In this document: in pieces, positions 45,073 through 54,541 of the stretch
Layout of the letters: each line of letters starts with the position of its first letter
Position numbering within the stretch: position 1 is the first letter of the stretch
Assembly (NCBI GenBank): GCA_963731105.1
Contig: CAVSUM010000029.1
Coordinates: forward strand, 90,332 to 154,331
Origin: RPQJ01 sp963731105
Lineage (GTDB): Bacteria; Pseudomonadota; Gammaproteobacteria; Steroidobacterales; Steroidobacteraceae
DNA length: 64,000 nucleotides
Reading direction: 5' to 3'
Made by a program: the position numbers and the translations under genes
The notes under the pieces: generated by a model
What the model saw: the letters and a program-made list of their open reading frames with translations, nothing else
Databases searched by the model: none
What the model was told of the DNA's origin: nothing

Positions 45073-46020
45073 TCACCACCCTCCCGAAGCGCCGCCGCCA
45101 CCGAAACCGCCGCCGCCGCCGCTCCAGCCACCGCCGAAGCCACCACCGCCGCCGAGCCCACCGCCACCGAAGCCGCCGGGATACCCCCAGCCGCGCCCGT
45201 GGCGCCGGCTGTACCAGCCATTGCTGCCGGCGGTCGGGCCGCCACCGCCCCCGCCGCCGAGACCGCCCAGCAGCGCGAACAGGAACGCGAGGATCGCGGC
45301 ACCGAGCGCCAGGCCGAGGATGCCGACCAGCACCCAGGTGAGGAACCCGACCAGGCCGCCGGTGGCGAATGCACCGCCGACACGGCCGAACAGGCGGCGG
45401 AAGATCGAACCGCCGAACAGCGCGAAGATGAACAGGAACGGCAGCGCCGAGAACAAGCCCGGCACGCCCTGCGACGGCGAGCGCAGTTCCGGCTCAGGCA
45501 GCGGCTCGCCTTCGATGACCCGCAGCATGCGGTCGACGCCGGTGGCGATGCCGCCATAGAAGTCACCGCGCCGGAAGGCCGGCACGATGTCCTCGTCGAT
45601 GATGCGGTTGGCGCTCGCATCGGGCAGCGCGCCCTCGAGCCCGTAGCCGACCTCGATGCGCAGCTTGCGATCGTCGAGGGCGACCACGAGCATCGCACCG
45701 TCATCGACGCCCTTGCGGCCGATTTTCCACGCCTCGGCGACGCGCAACGCGTACTGCTCGATGGTCTCGGGCTGCGTGGATCGCACGATCACCACCGCGA
45801 CCTGGCTGCCCTTCGCCTGCTCGAAGGCGCGCAGCTTCGCGTCGAGCGCCGCCACCTGGTCGGCGGCGAGCGTGCCCGTGGTGTCGGTGACCGGCGAGGT
45901 CAGCGGCGGAACGGCCACCAGTGACTGGGCCGTCGCCGCGGACGCGAACGTCAGCGTGGCCACGGCGCACAGCACCGCAGCCACGAGCTGCAAGCCAGCG
46001 GGATCCGGTGGCGTTGACAT
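45073..46020 (-). CDS. TPM-domain secreted/membrane protein with Gly-rich tail
   Basis: A 315-aa protein. A signal peptide (ending near ASAATAQS) precedes the TPM domain (LTSPVTDTTGTLAADQVAALDAKL; QVAVVIVRSTQPETIEQYALRVAEAWKIG). Then come two hydrophobic helices and a C-terminal Gly/Trp-rich tail (GGFGGGGLGGGGGFGG). This is the standard YgcG-like arrangement. It is downstream of lemA by 43 bases. The tail is low-complexity and the most error-prone part of the sequence, but the frame is open. Confidence 0.86.
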   Translation of the reverse strand: MSTPPDPAGLQLVAAVLCAVATLTFASAATAQSLVAVPPLTSPVTDTTGTLAADQVAALDAKLRAFEQAKGSQVAVVIVRSTQPETIEQYALRVAEAWKIGRKGVDDGAMLVVALDDRKLRIEVGYGLEGALPDASANRIIDEDIVPAFRRGDFYGGIATGVDRMLRVIEGEPLPEPELRSPSQGVPGLFSALPFLFIFALFGGSIFRRLFGRVGGAFATGGLVGFLTWVLVGILGLALGAAILAFLFALLGGLGGGGGGGPTAGSNGWYSRRHGRGWGYPGGFGGGGLGGGGGFGGGWSGGGGGFGGGGASGGW

Positions 46021-46063
46021 CGACGACGCTGGTGCGGCGCCCGGCGCCGGACGCCGCGTCAGC

Positions 46064-46669
46064 TCAGTTCGTCGCGGGCGCGGGCGCCGGCGTCGAGAAG
46101 TCCACCGTCGGCGGCGTGGCGATCGCGGCCTCGTTCTCGACCGTGAAGTTCGGCTTGACCTTGTAGCCGAACACCATGGCGGTGAGGTTGGTCGGGAACT
46201 TGCGCACCGTGACGTTGAAATCCTGCACCGCCTGGATGTAGCGGTTGCGGGCGACGGTGATGCGGTTCTCGGTGCCCTCGAGCTGCGCCTGCAGGTCGCG
46301 GAAGTTCTGGTCGGACTTGAGCTCCGGGTACTTCTCGACCACCACCATCAGGCGCGACAGCGCGCTCGACACCTCGCCCTGCGCCGCCTGGAACTGCTTG
46401 AGCGACTCGGGATCGTTCGCGTTCACCTGGACCTGCGTGGCCCGGGCGCGCGCCTCGGTCACGCCGACCAGCACGGCCTGCTCCTGGGCGGCGAAGCCCT
46501 TGACCGTGGCGACCAGGTTCGGGATCAGGTCGGCCCGCCGCTGGTACTGGTTGACGACCTCGGACCAGGCCGACTTCACGGTCTCGTCCTGCACCTGCAG
46601 CGTGTTGTAGCCGCAGGCGGAGAGGAACAGGCTCGCCACGGCGAGCAGGGCAACTCTGAAGATGCGCAT
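46064..46669 (-). CDS. lemA: LemA family lipoprotein
   Basis: A 201-aa lipoprotein. The signal peptide ends in the lipobox LFLSAC, followed by the LemA helical bundle (KSAWSEVVNQYQRRADLIPNLVATVKG). It ends in VFGYKVKPNFTVENEAA. LemA proteins usually sit upstream of TPM genes, as here, and are linked to envelope stress or protease function in some species. The specific function is unclear. ATG 46669. Confidence 0.9.
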   Translation of the reverse strand: MRIFRVALLAVASLFLSACGYNTLQVQDETVKSAWSEVVNQYQRRADLIPNLVATVKGFAAQEQAVLVGVTEARARATQVQVNANDPESLKQFQAAQGEVSSALSRLMVVVEKYPELKSDQNFRDLQAQLEGTENRITVARNRYIQAVQDFNVTVRKFPTNLTAMVFGYKVKPNFTVENEAAIATPPTVDFSTPAPAPATN

Positions 46670-46756
46670 CGAAGGCACTCCTTGGCGATTCCAACCCCCG
46701 GGGGGACGCATTATGGGGCAGGCGGGCGAAATCACCAGACCCCGCCCGCCCACGCA

Positions 46757-48828
46757 TCACCAGATGCGCACCACCTGCTCCGGCGGCAGGTACAGCTGGT
46801 CGCCGGGCTTCACGCCGAACGCCTGCGCGAACTGCGGCATGTTGCGCGCGATGCCGTTGCAGCGGTACTCGCTCGGGCTGTGCGGATCGGTGAGCAGCCG
46901 CTTGCGCAGCTCGTCGTCGCGGTACTTGCGCGCCCACACCTGGGCCCAGCCGATGTAGAAGCGCTGGTCGCCGCTGAAGCCGTCGAGCACCGGGGCGGTG
47001 CGGTCGTCGAGCGACAACCGGTAGGCCTTGTAGGCCACCGCCAGTCCCGACAGGTCGCCGATGTTCTCGCCGAGCGTGAACTGGCCGTTGACGTTCGCGC
47101 CGGGCAGCGGGCTGAACGCAGAGTACTGCTCGACGAGCTGGCCGGCCCGCTTCTGGAAGCGCTCGTTGTCCTCGACGGTCCACCAGTCGCGCAGCACGCC
47201 CTGGCCGTCGTACTTGCGGCCCTGGTCGTCGAAGCCGTGGCTGATCTCGTGGCCGATCACCGCGCCGATGCCGCCGTAGTTCACCGCGTCGTCGGCATAC
47301 ATGTCGAAGAACGGCGGCTGCAGGATCGCGGCCGGGAACACGATCTCGTTGCCGAGCGGGCTGTAGTAGGCGTTGACCGTCTGCGGGGTCATGAACCACT
47401 CGGTGCGGTCCACCGGCTTGCCGAGCTTGGCGAGCTCGCGGTTGGTGTTCACCTCGCGCGCGCGCAACACGTTGCCGACGAGGTCCTCGCGGCTCGCGAC
47501 CAGGCCCGGGTACTCCTTCCATTTCTCCGGGTAGCCGATCTTCACCGTGAACGCGGCGAGCTTGGCGTGCGCCTCGCGACGCGTCTCAGGGCCCATCCAC
47601 TCGAGCTCGTCGATCGAGGCGGCGAACGCCTTGCGCAGGTTCGCCACCAGCTCGTCCATGCGGGCCTTGGCTTCGGGCGGGAAATGCCGCGCGACGTACT
47701 GTTCGCCGAGCAGGTCGCCCATCGCGCGCTGCGTCTCGTCGAGGCCGCGCTTCCAGCGCGGCTCGAGCTCCGGCGTGCCGGACAGCGTGCGGCCGTAGAA
47801 ATCGAAATTGCGCTTCACCAGCGCAGCGTGCAGGTACGGCGCAAACGAGTCGATGACGCGCACCTGCAGGTAGTCCTGCCACGTCTGCAGCGGCACGTCG
47901 TCGAGCGCCTTGCCGAGTTCGGCGGCGAAACTCGGCTGGCCGACGATCAGTTGCTGCTGGCCCTTGATGCCGAGGCCCTCGAGGTAGCGATTCCAGTCGA
48001 GGCCCGACGACACCTTGGTCGCGCCGGCGAGGTCGAACGGGTTGTAGGTCTTGTTCGGGTCGCGCAGGTCGACGCGCGGCCACGACGCCTGGGCCAGGCG
48101 CGTCTCGAAGTCCATGACGCGGCGCGCGGCAGCCGCAGCGTCCTTGTGGCCCGCCATCGTCAGCACGTCGGTGACGTAGGCGAGGTACTGGGCGCGGAAC
48201 TCGACGAAGCGCGCGTCGTCCTTCAGGTAGTAGTCGCGGTCCGGCATCGCGAGGCCGGCCTGGCCCGTGTAGACCGTGTACACGTCGGGGCGCTTCGCAT
48301 CCGGGCGGATGCCTGCCCGCAACGGCGTGGCGATGCCCACGCGTCCGGCGTGCGCCAGGTAGTCGAGCAGCATGCCGCGGTCCTCGATTGCGGCGATGCG
48401 CGCGAACTCGGGGCCGAGCGGCGCGAGGCCCAGCTGCTCGGCGCGCGCGTCGTCCATGAAGCTCGCGTAGAAGTCGCCGATCAACTGCGTGTCGCTGCCC
48501 GGCTTGGCGCCGGCCGCGGCCGCTTCCTGGAGGATGGCCTTGAGGTTCTTCTCGACCTCGTCCTGCAACCGGGTGGCAGCACCGTAGTTCGACTTGTCGG
48601 CCGGGATCTCGGTCTTCGCCAGCCAGGTGCCGTTCACGTAGCGGTACAGGTCGTCCTGCGGTCGGACGCTCTGGTCGAAATTGCCGAGCAGCACGCCCGA
48701 CCGGCGCGCCTCGCCTGCAGCAGCGGCGGCGCAGCGGTCGCCGCTGGTGCGGCGGGACCGGGCTGCGGCGGTGAATCCGCGAAGGCGGTGAGCGATAGCG
48801 AGGCAACGAAAGCAAGCGACCAGCGCAT
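46757..48828 (-). CDS. M13-family (neprilysin-like) zinc endopeptidase (frameshift near N-terminus)
   Basis: About 690 aa. The zinc motif HEISH is in VIGHEISHGFDDQG, the third ligand is in GENIGDLSG, and the substrate-binding NAYYSPLGNEIVFPAAILQPPFF is intact, all typical of M13 (PepO-like) enzymes. The signal peptide (MRWSLAFVASLSLTAFA) is in a different frame from LLGNFDQSVRPQDDLYRY. A net shift equal to -1 (or +2) lies near 48700. GGAGG precedes ATG 48828. It probably acts in the periplasm on peptides. Confidence 0.9.
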
Positions 48829-48902
48829 CAGGGAGGTCCTCCGGCAGCGGGGGTCGGCGGGCCGTGCGGCGGCCGGGCCGAAAGGGCGCGAATTATAGAG
48901 GA

Positions 48903-49646
48903 TCAGGCCCGACCGAGCCGCAGGTGGACGGGCCACCACACCCGCTTGCGCCCGGCCTGCGGCCAGAACTGCGCGAGACGGGGCTGCAGTGCCGCGAGCG
49001 GGTCCTGCCCGGTGCGGTCCCGGCAGCGCTGCACGGCGGACCACGTCGCGAGGTACCCCATCAGCTGGGCCAGGTCCCAGTCGACCTCGATCTCGAACGG
49101 TGGCGCGGGTTCCTCGCGCCAGGGAAACGGCAGCGATCGATAGCCCTCGGCGACGTAGCGCCGCTCCGGCGGCCAGTCCGCGCCGATGACGTTGACGTAG
49201 AAGTCGTCGACCACGGCGTCGATGGCCGGCTCGATGCGGAATTTCTCGTAGCACCAGGCGGCCACCACGCCGCCGGGTGCGAGCACGCGTCGGCACTCGG
49301 CATGGAAGCGGTCGTGGTCGAACCAGTGGGCCGCCTGCGCGACGGCAACGAGATCGACGCTGCCGGCGCGCACCGGCAGTTGCTCGGCCAGCGCCGCCGC
49401 GTACCGTACCCGCTCGTGCGGTTCGGCACGCGGCGAGTTGGCCCGGGCTGCCGTCGACGGCGATCACCGCCGCGAAGCGCTCCGCCAGCGCCACCGCGGC
49501 CTGGCCGCTGCCCGTGGCGCAATCGACGGCGACCGTGCGGAATCGGCGCAGCAACCGACGACGAAATCGATCAGTGCCGCCGGATAGGTCGGACGGTAGC
49601 GGCGATAGTCGGCAGCCTGTCGCGAGAAGTGGTCCTTGAACGCCAT
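48903..49646 (-). CDS. Class I SAM-dependent methyltransferase (two compensating frameshifts)
   Basis: About 247 aa. The N-terminus (MAFKDHFSRQAADYRRYRPTYPAALIDFV) is followed in another frame by VAVDCATGSGQAAVALAERF, the SAM-binding Gly-rich motif I. The third frame carries VAVAQAAHWFDHDRFHAECRRVLAPGGVVAAW. Joining needs a -1/+2 event near 49560 and one extra G near 49441 (restoring DGSPANSPRAEPHERVRY). It matches the UbiE-like methyltransferase_11 group with HWFD. The substrate is unknown. Because the two shifts compensate, overall length is a multiple of three. Confidence 0.83.
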
Positions 49647-49730
49647 GCACGCACCCCGGAGCCGCGATGGTGCGCGTGCGCCGTCGCGCGGTGCAACCCC
49701 GCGGCCGCCGCTGCTCTAGAATGCACGCCC

Positions 49731-50165
49731 ATGGATGGCATCGAAGTCGTCGACGTCGCGCACGCGATCCAGCTCGCCGTGGCGCCCGTGTTCCTGTTCT
49801 CGGGCATCGGGGTATTTCTCGGCGTGCTCACCAACCGGCTGGCCCGCATCGTCGATCGCGCGCGCCGCGTCGGCGAGAGCCTGCGCGAGGCGGGCTCCGG
49901 CTCGCCGGAAGATGCGCACGCGGCGCTGGCCGCAGCCGAGCGGCGCTCGCGATTGATCAACGTGTCGATCACGCTCAGCACGATCGCCGCACTGCTGGTG
50001 GCACTCGTGGTCGCACTGCTGTTCGCCAGCACCTTCGTGCCGATCAACCTCGCCGGCTCGGTGGCAGTGATCTTCGTGCTGGCGATGGTCGCCCTGGTGG
50101 GCGCGCTGCTCAGCTTCCTGCTCGAGGTGCGGGTGGCGATCGCCGCGCTGCGCGTCGGGCATTGA
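49731..50165 (+). CDS. DUF2721 membrane protein
   Basis: A 144-aa protein with three hydrophobic helices (LAVAPVFLFSGIGVFLGVL; ITLSTIAALLVALVVALLF; VAVIFVLAMVALVGALLSF) and a conserved basic loop (TNRLARIVDRAR), the DUF2721 pattern. The function is unknown. It is divergent from the methyltransferase gene with an 84-base gap. Confidence 0.82.
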   Translation: MDGIEVVDVAHAIQLAVAPVFLFSGIGVFLGVLTNRLARIVDRARRVGESLREAGSGSPEDAHAALAAAERRSRLINVSITLSTIAALLVALVVALLFASTFVPINLAGSVAVIFVLAMVALVGALLSFLLEVRVAIAALRVGH

Positions 50166-50188
50166 CCCGGCGGGGACCGCAAGAAAAA

Positions 50189-50213
50189 GACCCCGGGTTT
50201 AGGGCCCGGGGTC
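50189..50213 (-). terminator. Intrinsic terminator for the 66-aa minus-strand gene
   Basis: A perfect 9-bp stem (GACCCCGGG/CCCGGGGTC) with a 7-base loop, followed on the minus strand by TTTTTCTT. A second hairpin (GCGGACTC 50219-50226 with GAGTCCGC 50245-50252) lies between it and the gene. Confidence 0.75.
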
Positions 50214-50275
50214 GAGGTGCGGACTCTGGTCGAAGGGAAGGGACGAGTCCGCGAGGGGAACCTTTGCTCAGCCCG

Positions 50276-50476
50276 TCAATGCAGCCGCGCCCACTGCAGC
50301 ACCTTCACTTCGCGCAGGTGCCGGCCCATGTTGCGGGCGATGATGTTCGCAGCCTCGCGCAGCTCGCGACCGCTGCGGCGCGGCTGCCCGTCGAGCTCGA
50401 CCACGCCGCGATATTCCTGCAACCCGCGCGGGTCCGGCTCGTCGACGAGGAAGTGCGCGTAATACTTGATGGCCAT
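50276..50476 (-). CDS. Small conserved-looking protein, unrecognised
   Basis: A 66-aa soluble protein (MAIKYYAHFLVDEPDP...) with a compact hydrophilic sequence and C-terminal Arg-rich helix (NIIARNMGRHLREVKVLQW). No family was recognised. An intrinsic terminator about 60 bases downstream supports a real transcription unit. It is divergent from greB with an 85-base gap. Confidence 0.6.
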   Translation of the reverse strand: MAIKYYAHFLVDEPDPRGLQEYRGVVELDGQPRRSGRELREAANIIARNMGRHLREVKVLQWARLH

Positions 50477-50561
50477 GGGTCGGGACGCTACTGATGGCCG
50501 GCCGCGGATTCCGTGACACCGCGCACACTCCCCGGCCCCGGCGCGGCGGCCTGCGCAAAAC

Positions 50562-51083
50562 ATGACGCGTTACCGCCGGCCCGAGCCGCCCGGCTCGAAA
50601 TACGCGACCGCCGAAGGCGCGCGGCGCCTGAAGGAAGAGCTCGACTACCTCTGGCGCGTGCATCGGCCACAGGTCACGCGCGCCGTGTCCGAGGCTGCCG
50701 CGCAGGGCGACCGCTCGGAGAATGCCGAGTACATCTACGGCAAGAAGCAGCTGCGCGAAATCGACCGCCGGGTGCGGTTCCTGCGCAAGCGGCTCGACGG
50801 CCTGGTGATCGTCAGCCGTCCGCCGGACGACCGCAGCCGAATCTATTTCGGCGCGTGGGTCACCGTGGAGGACGACGAGGGCCACGAAAGCGAGCTGCGC
50901 ATCGTCGGCCCGGACGAGATCGACCCGGCGCGTCGCTATGTCAGCATGGACTCGCCGCTCGCCCGCGCACTGCTCGGCAAGCGCCGCGACGACGAGGTCA
51001 CGGTGGAGGTGCCGGGGGGGCGGAAGTCGTACGTGGTCGTCGGGATCAGGTATGAGGATGAGCGGATAGCGGATAGCGGATAG
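50562..51083 (+). CDS. greB: Transcription elongation factor GreB
   Basis: A 173-aa factor that rescues backtracked RNA polymerase by stimulating transcript cleavage. The N-terminal coiled coil carries the acidic tip motif (QGDRSENAEYIYGKKQLREID), and the C-terminal domain has IYFGAWVTVEDDEG and ARALLGKRRDDEVTVEVPGG. The basic patch and RP-rich N-terminus favour GreB over GreA. The last codons (DERIADSG) are encoded by the GCGGATA repeat at 51061. Confidence 0.92.
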   Translation: MTRYRRPEPPGSKYATAEGARRLKEELDYLWRVHRPQVTRAVSEAAAQGDRSENAEYIYGKKQLREIDRRVRFLRKRLDGLVIVSRPPDDRSRIYFGAWVTVEDDEGHESELRIVGPDEIDPARRYVSMDSPLARALLGKRRDDEVTVEVPGGRKSYVVVGIRYEDERIADSG

Positions 51084-51084
51084 G
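51061..51084 (+). repeat. GCGGATA triplet repeat, copy 1
   Basis: AGCGGATAGCGGATAGCGGATAGG overlaps the 3' end and stop codon of greB. The same 24 bases occur in reverse orientation at 58520-58543, next to another gene end. Confidence 0.9.
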
Positions 51085-51094
51085 ATATCCATTC

Positions 51095-51472
51095 ATGACT
51101 ACTCGCAAGCGCGTCGATCCTGACCTCGCCCGTCTCGACCGTGTCGTCGCCGAGGCGCGCCGCGCTCGCGAAGAACGCGAGCAGGGCTACCGCGCCCGGG
51201 CGTTGAAGCTGTACCCGTGGATCTGCGGTCGCTGTGCCCGCGAGTTCAACCACGGCAACGTGCACGAACTCACCGTCCACCACCGCGACCACAACCACGA
51301 GAACAACGCGCCGGACGGCAGCAACTGGGAGCTGCTCTGCGTCTACTGCCACGATAACGAGCACCAGCGCCAGCTCGATACGCGCCCTGTTACCGGCACC
51401 GACAGTCCGTCGGGCAGCACGCACACACCCTTCGCCGACCTGGCCGCGCTGCTGAAACGCGACGGGGGGTAG
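51095..51472 (+). CDS. yajD: YajD-family HNH nuclease-like protein
   Basis: A 125-aa protein with a zinc-finger pair (WICGRCAREF; LLCVYCHDNEH) around the HNH core (TVHHRDHNHENNAPDGSNW). Length and motif order match E. coli YajD. It is an HNH endonuclease-fold protein with no clear role. It starts 11 bases after the GCGGATA repeat, about 12 bases after greB. Confidence 0.85.
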   Translation: MTTRKRVDPDLARLDRVVAEARRAREEREQGYRARALKLYPWICGRCAREFNHGNVHELTVHHRDHNHENNAPDGSNWELLCVYCHDNEHQRQLDTRPVTGTDSPSGSTHTPFADLAALLKRDGG

Positions 51473-51536
51473 ATTGCGGTTAAGCTACGGCGCCGCGCGT
51501 CCGGTGCGGCGGGCACCCTTTTGAGGTCCGACCGGC

Positions 51537-53328
51537 ATGGCTGACGTCTTCGTTTCCTACGCCCGCAGCGACAAGGCGCTCGTCGCGCCACTCGTGGCTG
51601 CGATCGAGGCGCAAGGCTGGTCGGTGTGGTGGGACCCGGAGATCTCACCCGGCCAGGAGTTCGATCGCCAGATCACCGCGGCGCTCAAGTCCGCCGCTGC
51701 CGTCGTCGTGGTCTGGACGCCGACCTCCGTGGAGTCCCGCTGGGTGCGCGGCGAGGCGCGCGATGCCGCCGATCGGGGCATTCTCGTCCCGGTGCGCTTC
51801 GAGGGCGCCGAGCTGCCGATCGACGTGCGCGCAATCCACACCACCGACCTCGATGGCTGGGCGGAGAACCTCCGGAGCCCTCAGGTCCTGGAGTTGCTGC
51901 GCGCGCTCGGCGCCATCATCGCCCGACAGGGCGGGCCCCAGACCGGGAACGCCGGCACGAACCCGGCGCTGTCCACCGCCGCACCCGCGGGGTCACGGCT
52001 CGCGATCTGCGTGCTGCCATTTGCCAACATGAGTGGCGATGCCGAGCAGGAATATTTCAGCGACGGGATCAGCGAGGACGTGATCACCGACCTGAACAAG
52101 GTCTCGGCACTCTCCGTGGTCGCGCGCAACACCGCCTTTGGCTTCAAGGGCAAGCAGATCGACGTTGCACTGATCGCGAGGCAGCTCAAGGTCAGCCACA
52201 TCCTCGAAGGCAGCGTGCGCAAGGCGGGCCAGCGCGTGCGCATTTCGGCCCAGCTGATCGACGGTTCGACCGGCAACCACGTCTGGGCCGAGCGCTACGA
52301 TCGCGACCTGAACGACATCTTCGCGCTGCAGGACGAGATCTCGCAGGCCATCGTCAAGGCGCTGAAACTGAAGCTGCTGCCAGACGAGAAGCAGGCCATC
52401 GAGCAGCGCGGCACGGACAATGTGGAGGCGTACAACCTCTACCTGATGGCACGGCAGCACTATGCGACGGGCCTGGCGAGCGATCCGCACAAGACCAACA
52501 CGGTCATTCGACTGTGTCGCGGCGCGATCGAACTCGACCCGGACTACGCGCGGGCCTGGGCACTCATGGCCACTGCGCAGCGCGTATCAGATGTACGTGA
52601 CGGCTGAGGGCGACAACGGCTCGGCCGCTGCGACACGCGCCATTGCGCTGGATGCGAACCTTGCCGAGGCGCATGCCGCCATGGCCGGCATCCTGGCGTC
52701 ACAGGGGAACTACGAGGCTGCACAACAGGAGATCACGATAGCGTTTCGGCTGGACCCCGAGTCGGTTGACGTGCTGAGAGAAGCGGCACGGCTGAGTTTC
52801 CTGCAGGGCCGGTTCGAGCAGGCCGCTGCTCATTGGGAACGGGTCTCGGCGCTCGTAGAGACAGACTATGCGTCGGGCATCTTGCTGATTACGTGCTACA
52901 CGTCCCTGGGTGACACCGACAGCTTGCTTCGCGTGGCACGTCAGACCCTGGCCCGTGCCGAGAAAGCGATCTCGGTCGATGCCGACAATGGTTCGGCGAT
53001 GGCAGCCGTCTTCAGTTGCCTGCTGTCGCTGGGCGAGACCGATCGAGGCCGGGAGTGGGCCCGGCGCGCCGTTCTGATCGATCCCGATAACATGACGATG
53101 CGCTACAACCTGGCGTGCGACATGGTCATCAACCTGGGCGATCTGGACCTGGCGCTGGAGATGCTGGCTCCGGTATGCAGGCGATGCGGCAAAGAGCAGG
53201 TGGAATGGATGCGAACGGATCCTGACCTGCATGCCCTGCGTGAGGATCCGCGCTTCCGAAAGATGATCGCCGATGCCGAAGCGCGGCTCGCGCGGGCCAC
53301 TGACGGAGGCTCTGCGCAGGCGTCCTAG
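51537..53328 (+). CDS. TIR - TolB/FlgO-like - TPR protein (frameshifted)
   Basis: About 596 aa after removing an extra C near 52581 (restoring ATAQAYQMYVTAEG). Residues 1-~130 form a TIR domain (VFVSYARSDKALVAPLV; GWSVWWDPEISPGQEF), with a candidate catalytic Glu in WVRGEARDA. The middle (~155-290) is the TolB/FlgO-like N-domain seen in adenylate-cyclase/CadC-linked proteins (LPFANMSGDAEQEYFSDGISEDVITDL). The rest is a series of TPR helices (LAEAHAAMAGILASQGNYEAA). It may be an NAD-consuming or protein-protein signalling factor. No partner genes are seen, and lower G+C codon use toward the 3' end hints at an accessory origin. Confidence 0.82.
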
Positions 53329-53392
53329 CACCGCAATACACGGGCGCGTGGAATCCGAGGGGACGGCTGCGCTGCCACGTATCATGCCGCGC

Positions 53393-53803
53393 ATGCCCAT
53401 CCAACCAAAACGCAGGTCTGCAGCGAAGAGCAGCAGGTCCAAGAAGCCAGCCATCGCTCGGTCCGGGCCGTCGAGCAAGCCGTTCCTGCGCTTCTATCAC
53501 TCCGAGGAACTGCACGAAAAGACGATCCTGATGCTCGATACTCTCGAGAGCGCTCGGGATCCCACTGCGCATCGCAATGCCTTTGCCGAACTCGCCGTGG
53601 AGATGACGAACAGTGGCTTGCATTACTACTTCATCAAGCCACTCAAGGCCGCCAAAGCCGGGTTCGTGCTGGAACAGTCGGCGAGCGTGGGTATGGTGGG
53701 CGTGCAGCAGGTCATTGGCACGGTGATCCGCAACATCATCGGGCGCATGGATGCCCCGCAGCTCCTCTCGATCAGTCATTCGCTGCGTCAATTCATGCGG
53801 TGA
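53393..53803 (+). CDS. Hypothetical protein with basic N-terminus
   Basis: About 136 aa, or 139 from the ATG at 53384. It has a Lys/Arg/Ser-rich N-terminal tail (KRRSAAKSSRSKKPAIARS) and a helical domain (FLRFYHSEELHEKTILMLDTLE...; GLHYYFIKPLKAAKAGFVLEQ). I do not recognise a named family with certainty. The tail may bind nucleic acid. The frame is intact. Confidence 0.6.
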   Translation: MPIQPKRRSAAKSSRSKKPAIARSGPSSKPFLRFYHSEELHEKTILMLDTLESARDPTAHRNAFAELAVEMTNSGLHYYFIKPLKAAKAGFVLEQSASVGMVGVQQVIGTVIRNIIGRMDAPQLLSISHSLRQFMR

Positions 53804-53837
53804 GGTTGGGATCAGGGGACGCCACCGATGGCGGCTC

Positions 53838-53858
53838 GCTCGCTTCGATCAAGCGAGC
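53838..53858. terminator. Hairpin between convergent genes
   Basis: A perfect 8-bp stem (GCTCGCTT/AAGCGAGC) with a 5-base loop in the gap between the hypothetical gene ending at 53803 and the secreted protein gene ending at 53969. No U-tract follows on either strand, so termination is uncertain. Nothing else was recognised in 53804-53968. Confidence 0.35.
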
Positions 53859-53968
53859 TCGCGAGCGGTCTGGCAGGAACCTGCTCTGTTCTCCGGAGGT
53901 CAGGGACGGCTGCGTCGCAGCCTCGCGCCACTGCGTGACGCCGGGAGTGGGTCTTGCAGGGCCGGGAA

Positions 53969-54320
53969 TCAGTTGAGGTCGAGGCGGATCCTGAGCCAGG
54001 CAGGGGCGACTTCCGGGTCGGAGCCCATCGTGACGAACGAGAATTTCTGCTCGCTTTCAGCGTGCTCGAGGTAGCTGCTCCACCCGCCCGAATGACCTTT
54101 TGCCACTCCCAGCTTGCTCGAGACCACGCGGTATTCGCCAAAGCGAAAGTCGGCGACTTTGGAAGGTTTTCCGGGCAGCCACGGTCACCGGGAGGACGAC
54201 GGCATGGGCCGCCAGTCCTGCGTCGATCACGATTTCGTTGTCGTCCGCTGCGACAACCGGGCAGTGCCCCAGCGATCCCAACAGCACCGCGACCACACTC
54301 ACCGTCTTGATGATGCTCAC
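53969..54320 (-). CDS. Small secreted protein, unrecognised (frameshifted)
   Basis: About 116 aa. A signal peptide (MSIIKTVSVVAVLLGSLGHCPVVAAD) is followed, after removal of one extra A near 54158, by a continuous frame RKPSKVADFRFGEYRVVSSKLGVAKGHSGG ending LRIRLDLN. I do not recognise the family. The correction is supported because both parts have coherent composition and a single inserted base joins them. Confidence 0.6.
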
Positions 54321-54541
54321 GGGCGCCTCCTTGCAGCGGTCCGTGCGATCAGGCTCGCGCCGTCAGTCACCCGCTGCAATCCGCGGATCTCCCTCCGACG
54401 TGGGATGTCGTCAGGGCCACCTGGTCGCCGTGGCTCGCGGCCGGTCGCAGGGCTCTGTAGCTGGGACACAGGGGCGTTCGCTCCCGCCGAGACGGGAGTC
54501 GTTGCCCTGGAACGCTCTTCCGAGACAGGCGAGTGCCGTGC

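Noticed and set aside
45656..48898. A 1,080-codon open frame on the plus strand
   Set aside because: It is antisense to TPM, LemA and M13 peptidase genes, with low-complexity Arg/Ala/Val/Leu-rich content typical of high-G+C shadow frames.
51061..51084. CRISPR repeats
   Set aside because: The GCGGATA units are 7-base direct repeats without spacers.
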